From: Pleurodeles waltl
Lineage: Eukaryota > Chordata > Amphibia > Caudata > Salamandridae
DNA: 64,000 nt
Assembly: GCF_031143425.1 (NCBI RefSeq)
Contig: NC_090447.1
Span: 137,473,106-137,537,105, forward strand
Direction of reading: 5' to 3'
Position numbers and translations under genes: made by a program
Notes under the pieces: model-generated
The model's database searches: none
The model's input: only the letters and a program-made list of their open reading frames with translations
Told to the model about the DNA's origin: nothing
In this document: positions 58,057 to 64,000 of the stretch, in pieces
Position numbering within the stretch: position 1 is the first letter of the stretch
Layout: the number at the start of each line of letters is the position of its first letter

Positions 58057-58686
58057 GGTGGTCATTCTGACCCTGGCGGTCTTTGACCGCCAGGGCGGAG
58101 GACCGCGGGAGCACCGCCGACAGGCCGGCGGTGCTCCAATGGGGATTCCGACCGCGGCGGTAAAGCCGCGGTCGGACCGGCACCACTGGCGGGGTCCCGC
58201 CAGTGTACCGCGGCCCCATTGAATCCTCCGCGGCGGCGCAGCTTGCTGCACCGCCGCGGGGATTCCGACCCCCCCTACCGCCATCCAGATCCCGGCGGTC
58301 GGACCGCCGAGATCCGGATGGCGGTAGGGGGGGTCGCGGGGCCCCTGGGGGCCCCTGCAGTGCCCATGCCACTGGCATGGGCACTGCAGGGGCCCCCGTA
58401 AGAGGGCCCCTAAATGTATTTCACTGTCTGCTGCGCAGACAGTGAAATACGCGACGGGTGCAACTGCACCCGTCGCACAGCTTCCACTCCGCCGGCTCGA
58501 TTCCGAGCCGGCTTCATCGTGGAAGCCTCTTTCCCGCTGGGCTGGCTGGCGGTCTGAAGGCGACCGCCCGCCAGCCCAGCGGGAAAGTCAGAATTACCGC
58601 CGCGGTCTTTCGACCGCGGAACGGTAACCTGACGGCGGGACTTTGGGGGTCGGCCTCCGCCGCCCGCCAAGGTCAGAATGAGGGCC
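58057..58686. mobile_element. 630-bp GC-rich chained-hairpin MITE, copy B
   Basis: Ends GGTGGTCATTCTGACC and (reverse complement) GGCCCTCATTCTGACC, flanked by TAT on both sides (58054-58056, 58687-58689). Length and hairpin order match copy A at 53443-54071: the GTGCCCATGCCACTGGCATG palindrome, GGGCCCCTAAATGTATTTCA block, GCGACGGGTGC/GCACCCGTCGC and the GGCTCGATTCCGAGCC hairpin appear in the same order. Both copies lie in the same orientation. Confidence 0.92.
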
Positions 58687-59699
58687 TATGTGTGTAACAC
58701 AGGGTTTCACTAAATTCCTCCATCTGGTGTGTAGTGGAATAATTGTTCCATTGGCGACTGTGATGAGGTTTGCCAGATGCTGGAAACTGCACATGAGATT
58801 TGCTGTCCGCTTGTGCGGCTTCCGGTCAATGCAGGGCCTTCCGATGCTATTTATGTGGCACTGCCAAGCACGAGTGGCTGCTTCTCGAACATAGTTTCTA
58901 CTCGAGAAGCAGCTAAATCTACTCAAAACTATGTTTTTTTCAGTGAATATTTAGCTTCAACAGACCAGTCAGGTTGTTTTTTCTTTATTCTTTTTTCAAC
59001 AGGAAGGAAGTGCTCCACAGACTGCAACTTCCTCTTCCTGTCACACAGGCTCCTCCCAATGCTTTGTCCATCTGGGTCACTTTTGATTTGGATTTTGAAG
59101 TGGGAATATCACTCTCTCTGTCTGTCTGTGATTCCTGCTGCACATATACCATTGGACTTTAAGAACTTGGATGATTTCACAAGTAAATTGAAAAGCTTTG
59201 GTATGAGGGTGTTGTTTGTTTGATGGAGGGCATGCACCAGTATTTATTTGTACTTTTTTTCAATTTTTAAATTTGATTGTGGTGGGTGGCCTGGAGATTC
59301 AGTAGGGGCCTAGTTATTATTTTGCATTTAATTTTTATGTTTTGTAGGGGAAAAAGTTGCACAATTTAGTACATTTTCTCCATGTTTGTTAAATTTGCAC
59401 TATTCATTTATTTTACTATGCAGCTGAGTCTGGCTGCAGGCCATCCTGCTAGAACTAGTCAAGGGTACATAAAACAACTGTTCCTCTGGTATATGTTGTT
59501 TTAAAAATCATTTAGGCCAGTGATGGCATTGGATTGAATTACAAATGTGGGGATTTGGTTTGTATTTCACTTTTTTCCTGAGAAAAGTGTATGTTGGTGG
59601 TGTAATATTTGATGTCTTGAGAGAATGTGTGTGAACTGTTTAATGCTCACTTAATTTTTGTTTTGGGCATTGCTGAATTAATGGCAGTGTTTTCTTCAT
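58687..59699. other. no recognisable feature
   Basis: A CTTCTCGAACATAGTTTCTA / ACTCGAGAAG hairpin near 58880-58910. ORF 58777-59223 lacks a recognisable family. Confidence 0.35.
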
Positions 59700-60560
59700 T
59701 GTTACCATGCCTCCTTTTTCTGCCCTGTGTGTGTATGTTTGCCATAGATCACCATTTGTCTTTGTTCTCCATGCCAATTGGCCAGGGGTCATTTTTGTAG
59801 TCAGTGTCTATAGGCCTGCATGTAACCTTTGCCATCAGTGCCTCATTGCTTGTTGTTTGACCATGTGGCCAGTTGCCATTTTGTGTAGACAGCCAGTATG
59901 ATTTTTACATAGGCCTGCATGTGTTCTTTGTTGTCCAACCCTATTTGCTTGCTGTTGGTTTGCCATGTGGCTGGCAGTCATTTTGTCAGTGTGCTTTTTC
60001 AATAGGCCTGCATATGTTTTTTTGCTCTCCAATGCCTCCTTGTATGCTGTTGTTATTATTGTTTGATCATGTGGCTGGCAACCATTTTGTAGAGGCAGTC
60101 AGTGTGCTTTTGCCATAAGCCTGGATGTGTTCTTTGTTCCCCAATTCCTCCTTGTTTGCCTTTGTTGTTGTTTGACCATGTGGTCAGCTGCCATTTTGTG
60201 TAGGCAGTCAGTGTGCTTCTTTTTTTTTCGATAGGCCTGCCTGTGTTCTTGTTCTCCTAGGCTTCCTTGCTTGCTGTTGTTGTTGGTTGGTCATGTGTCT
60301 GGTGGCCATTTTGTGTAGGCAGTCCGTGTGTTTTTGCCAGAGGCCTGCATGTCTTCTATGTTCTCCAGTGCCTTCTTGCTTGCTGTTGTTGTTTGACTAT
60401 GTGTCTAACTGCCATTTTTGTGTAGGCAGTGTGCTTTTGCCATAGGCCTGCATGTTTTCATTTTGTGGCCATTCCTCTTTGCCTATTGTTGTTGGTTTAC
60501 CATGTGGCAGGCGTCCATTTTGTGCAGCCAGCCAGTGTGGACATCTTTTCTTTTCCAGTT
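59700..60560. repeat. minisatellite, ~95-115 bp unit, 7-8 copies
   Basis: ATAGGCCTGCATGTGTTCTT recurs near 59812, 59910, 60004, 60117, 60232, 60342 and 60444; each unit continues CCTTGCTTGCTGTTGTTG, then ACCATGTGGC and GCCATTTTGTGTAGGCAG. Unit length varies by small indels. Confidence 0.88.
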
Positions 60561-60839
60561 TTCAAAGACATTTTCTAGTGGGATTGATCAGAGAGGGCTG
60601 TGTGTTTTTTTTTTCTTTCCTCTGATATCATTTTAATATGCTTGAGTATAATTGTAGTGTATGTATGAACAGTGTTTAATATTATATGCATTTTTTCATT
60701 TTTCACCTGCACCTCCTTGCTTCCAAATCACAGTGGGTTTCTCATAGTTCCGTAGTACACCAGCATATTATTAATTTTCTTTTTATTTATTTATCTTTTA
60801 CCGCTTTAAATTTTTTGAAAAGATTGTTTAAAAATTTTA

Positions 60840-61110
60840 TTAGATTTTTTAACATTTTCCCTCCATCCCTCCACTCCCTGCCTGCCACTCACCGTTAATC
60901 ATTTTCTTAAGGATTGCCATTACTCATTTTCCCCAGGACCCCACGACTGGCTCAGACGCACAGCCGCACACATATCAGTAATACGTTTTTAAGGATTATT
61001 ACATTTTCCCCTGCCCCCCCTGCCTGCCATATGTGAACACCAGCATTCATTTTTAAGGATTATTCCAATTTCCCCTCAATCTCCCTGCCTGCCACAGGTG
61101 TCTCCACTTA
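60840..61110. repeat. short tandem repeat, 60-80 bp, 3-4 copies
   Basis: TTTTTAAGGATTATTACATT, TTTCCCC and CCCTGCCTGCCA recur near 60850, 60908, 60985 and 61045. Confidence 0.65.
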
Positions 61111-61241
61111 GATTCACCTATAGCAAACAGTTACATCTGAATGTTGTTATTCTGATCGAAAATGCAACATTATGTTATGGTGGTAGAGTGGATAGACTAT
61201 TGTTGAATGGGTAGACTATTGTTGTTTATTTAGGACAATAA

Positions 61242-62134
61242 GGCCCATATTTATACTTTTTGACGCAAAACTGCGCCAACGCAGTTTTGCGTCAAAAAAA
61301 TTAGCGCCGGCTAACGGCATTCTGAAGCACCATGCGGGCGCCGTATTTATTCAATGACGTTAGCCGGCGTTAGCCACCGGCGCTGTCTGGTGTGCGTTAA
61401 AAAAAACGACGTACACCAGGCAGCGCCGGCGCAGGGGGAAAATGGCGTATGGGCGTCCAGAAATGGTGCAAGTCAGGCTGAGGCAAAAAATTCGCCACAA
61501 CCCGATTTGCGCCATTTTTTAACGACGCCCATCCCCCATTGAAATGACTCCTGTCTTAGCAAAGACAGGAGTCATGCCCCCTTGCCCAATGGCCATGCCC
61601 AAGGGACTTTTGTCCCCTGGGCATGGTCATTGGGCATAGTGGCATGTAGGGGGGCACAAATCAGGCCCCCCTATGCCACAAAAAAAAATAAAAAAAAATA
61701 TTACCTGGACTTACCTTAATGTCCCTGGGGTGGGTCCCTCCATCCTTGGGTGTCCTCCTGGGGTGGGCAAGGGTGGCAGGGGGTGTCCCTGGGGGCTTGG
61801 GAGGGCACCTTTGGGCTCATTCTGAGCCCACAGGTCCCTTAACGCCTGCCCTGACCCAGGTGCTAAAATCCGGAGCAAATGCGGGTTTTTTAGTCCCGCC
61901 CACTCCCGGGCGTCATTTTTGCCCGGGAGTATCAATACAACGCATATGCGTCGCAGTCATTTTTTAAGACGGGAACGCCTACCTTGCATATCATTAACGC
62001 AAGGAAGGTGTTCATGCAAAAAAATTACGCTAACTCCATGAACTTTGGCGCTAGAATATGGAGTTAGTTTTGCGTCGAATTTGCGTCGAAAAAAACGACG
62101 CAAATTCGGCGCAAACGGAGTATAAATATGCCCC
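61242..62134. mobile_element. 893-bp chained-hairpin MITE
   Basis: Ends GGCCCATATTTATACT and (reverse complement) GGGGCATATTTATACT, flanked by TAA (61239-61241, 62135-62137). Interior hairpins: GACGCAAAACTGCGCC with its partner GGCGCAGTTTTGCGTC-type arm, GCCGGCTAAC/GTTAGCCGGC, GGCGCTGTCTGGTGT/ACACCAGGCAGCGCC, GACTCCTGTCTT/AAGACAGGAGTC, and GCCCAATGGCCATGCCC with its partner. Related to 3473-4261. Confidence 0.92.
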
Positions 62135-62219
62135 TAAGTAACCACGCTGTCTGCACTACTAATAATTCAAACTGCAAAAATGGCAGGTTTCACTAAATGT
62201 TGTTCTTGCTTGTTTGCTT

Positions 62220-64000
62220 TTAGGTGCACAAGAGACGTCTCCCACAGTGTACTTTCAGACAAAAGGCTGGCACAAAGTTACTGACCACAACACGTGATTC
62301 CTCCAGGATCTTCCGCTTGTGCAGCTAAGTGCTACTGCTAGCTGACAGAGCGTGAAAATGGCTCTAAAGAAAGTTGCTGCCAAGAAAGCGACCAGTGAGT
62401 AGGAGAAGAAGAAGCAGATTTCCACCACTGTGTGCCACCTCAAACCTTTTTCAGGAAAGTGGCCTACCGCACCATCCTCCCATCAGCAAGCTGGGAGCTG
62501 CACTCCTGCTTCCATGGCACCACCACAACCTAGGCCCAAAGCCATGTCTCTCAGCAAGGCAGGCACTGCAATCATGACGACGAGCAGTGAGTCTGAATTG
62601 GAATTGTCTCAGCCGCAAACTAGTACCCAATCCTTGCCAGAAACTGAGCTAAGTGGATCACAGGAGCTGCACCAGCAATAGTAGATCTTAATGAAGCAGA
62701 ACAGGAGGTTGAGCTTTCTCTTAAACGAGATGCACCTTTTCATGAACCGTTCACTTTCCTATCTCTAGCAAGAAGAAGGAAGGGCACGCCACCATCTTCT
62801 CCGAGTCCCCCTTCTGATGATTTGGACATAGATTGGATCCCCGCTGAGTCTGAGACCTACCACTAGAGACAAGGAAAATTGAAAGTTCCTGGAAGCCTTA
62901 CAATTATGGAGGGGGGTGAGGAGGATGAGCCAGTCATTGTTATGGAAGCTGGCTCAGGGGATATCAACATTATCCCTCCTATTCAACTTGCTTCAAGGCT
63001 CCAAGGTATGTGGCACAGGTACCACCACCATCACCAGGTATTTATGAGGCACCAGATGAGACCTGCATCTACCACTGCTTCAGTCGAAGTAAGCAGTACA
63101 GAGAAACAATGGTGGTGGCACCAGTGACCCACAGAAAAAAAGTCCTTCTCCCCAGTTTGGGACTTTCTTACAATTAGCAAGCAGTAGGATAACATTCCAA
63201 TATGCTCCATTTGCCATGCAAGTGTTCATCGAGGTAAGCCTTGTTCACACTATGGTACAGGAGGCCAAATAACCCATATGAAAAACCATCACACAATCCG
63301 ATGGGAGGAGCACCTTATAAATTGCTGCAGGTGGTGGTGGTGAATAGAGAGGTGATTCAGCTCCGATCACTGGTAGGTAAAAGTGAAGAGGAAAAAGAGG
63401 GTGAAAGCTTTACACAAAGTAGACCTGTCCCCAGCAGTGGACCAATATCACCCACCTCAGCAATCTTGAAATGGCACAAGAGTCAGATGGAGACACCACA
63501 GCATACATCAACAGCCCCAAGATGCACATTGAGTCTACCACCTCCTAGGTTTCTCTGGAAGTTGCCTGTGTTGGTGGCACCAGAAAAGAAAACAGTCCAA
63601 GCTACTTTCATGGGCATGTTTAGGCAGGAGGGGCCCTACTAATGCAAGCACCCAATGGCACGTTTGTACAATGGGAAGCTAGTTTAAATGTTAGGGCCGG
63701 ACCTCATTCCTTTTTCTTTTGTGGAAGGAACAGGATTTTTAGAACTTGTGGCGGCCATCTGTCCAAAAGGGAAGGTTCCTAGTTGGACCTATTCTGCCAA
63801 AGTTCTGTTCCGTCGCTCCATCACAATGTGCTGCAATTCGTTGGACAAGACATGTGGGCCAGATGTCAAGCAACTAATTACCTATGTACAGGGCCACTGG
63901 AATTATGCAGCAGGAGAGGGCCAAAGTATGCTGCAGAGTAAATTATGCAGCAAGAAAGGGCAAATTATGTAGCATAATGCAACACATTTTGTAATAGCAT
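62220..64000 (+). pseudogene. hAT (Ac/ZBED-like) element, 5' part, cut by window end
   Basis: A start ATG at 62358 opens MALKKVAAKKATSE followed by a stop. Ser/Pro/Gln-rich coding pieces follow (62430-62681). The block at 63688-63830, MLGPDLIPFSFVEGTGFLEL then PSWTYSAKVLF, is the conserved hAT stretch before the catalytic core (usually dmxPxsxVEgxgFrxL ... vPSrxt). After it the frame breaks; HVGQMSSN-like text near 63850 matches HVDQLSSN in the 56-kb copy, so both belong to one family. The catalytic core would lie beyond the window. Confidence 0.7.

Overview
The window looks like intergenic DNA from a very large vertebrate genome, most likely a salamander and probably a newt of the Pleurodelinae. 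I infer this from the contents: almost nothing but layered transposable elements, no bacterial gene organisation, many palindromic PIF/Harbinger-type MITEs, L2 and L1 (LINE) fragments, a Ty3/gypsy element, hAT remnants, many minisatellites, and a 322-bp tandem repeat that carries an extended hammerhead ribozyme of the newt satellite-2 type. The species assignment is inference. No host protein-coding gene, tRNA, rRNA or CRISPR array could be supported; one weak candidate host exon is listed.

Layout. 1-3262: 3' part of a Ty3/gypsy retrotransposon (pol with three in-frame stops, then a short LTR). 3.3-6.65 kb: MITEs, a 40-bp minisatellite and a SINE-like patch. 6.66-13.1 kb: a truncated Harbinger element with a minus-strand three-exon MYB/SANT-like gene and a divergent plus-strand transposase cut off after its first catalytic Asp. 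Inside the MYB gene (10018-10939) sits a 2.9-copy hammerhead-bearing array, flanked by an imperfect 9-bp duplication. 13.1-15.2 kb: a candidate solo LTR and half a MITE. 15.2-17.9 kb: SINE-like and decayed L2 sequence. 18.4-19.2 kb: a MITE end and AT-rich DNA. 19.2-32.1 kb: a second, near full-length Harbinger (about 12.9 kb) with a 148-bp minisatellite, a minus-strand transposase holding all three catalytic acidic residues, and a divergent MYB-like gene. 32.1-35.3 kb: a 170-bp MITE, then a 63-bp minisatellite (about 31 copies) interrupted by a 971-bp MITE with a clean TAA duplication. 36.4-38 kb: LTR-like remnant. 39.2-40.0 kb: third Harbinger transposase fragment. 42.4-44.3 kb: a minus-strand L1 insertion with a 14-15 bp target duplication, containing a nested L2. 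45.1-49.1 kb: a longer decayed minus-strand L1. 49.8-50.4 kb: inverted partner of the 14-kb LTR. 53.4-58.7 kb: two 630-bp GC-rich MITEs bracketing a minus-strand hAT pseudogene. 59.7-61.1 kb: minisatellites. 61.2-62.1 kb: an 893-bp MITE. 62.2-64.0 kb: the 5' part of a plus-strand hAT element that runs off the window.

How the parts relate. The Harbinger copies encode the usual pair, a DDE transposase and a MYB-like partner protein, transcribed divergently. The TAA/TTA-flanked MITEs are their likely non-autonomous dependants. The MITEs share an unusual internal design, a chain of separate hairpins. The hammerhead array is the most distinctive item: each of its three copies folds into the same ribozyme and each carries an octamer ATTTGCAT, as expected for a self-cleaving, snRNA-promoter-like satellite transcript able to move by retroposition.
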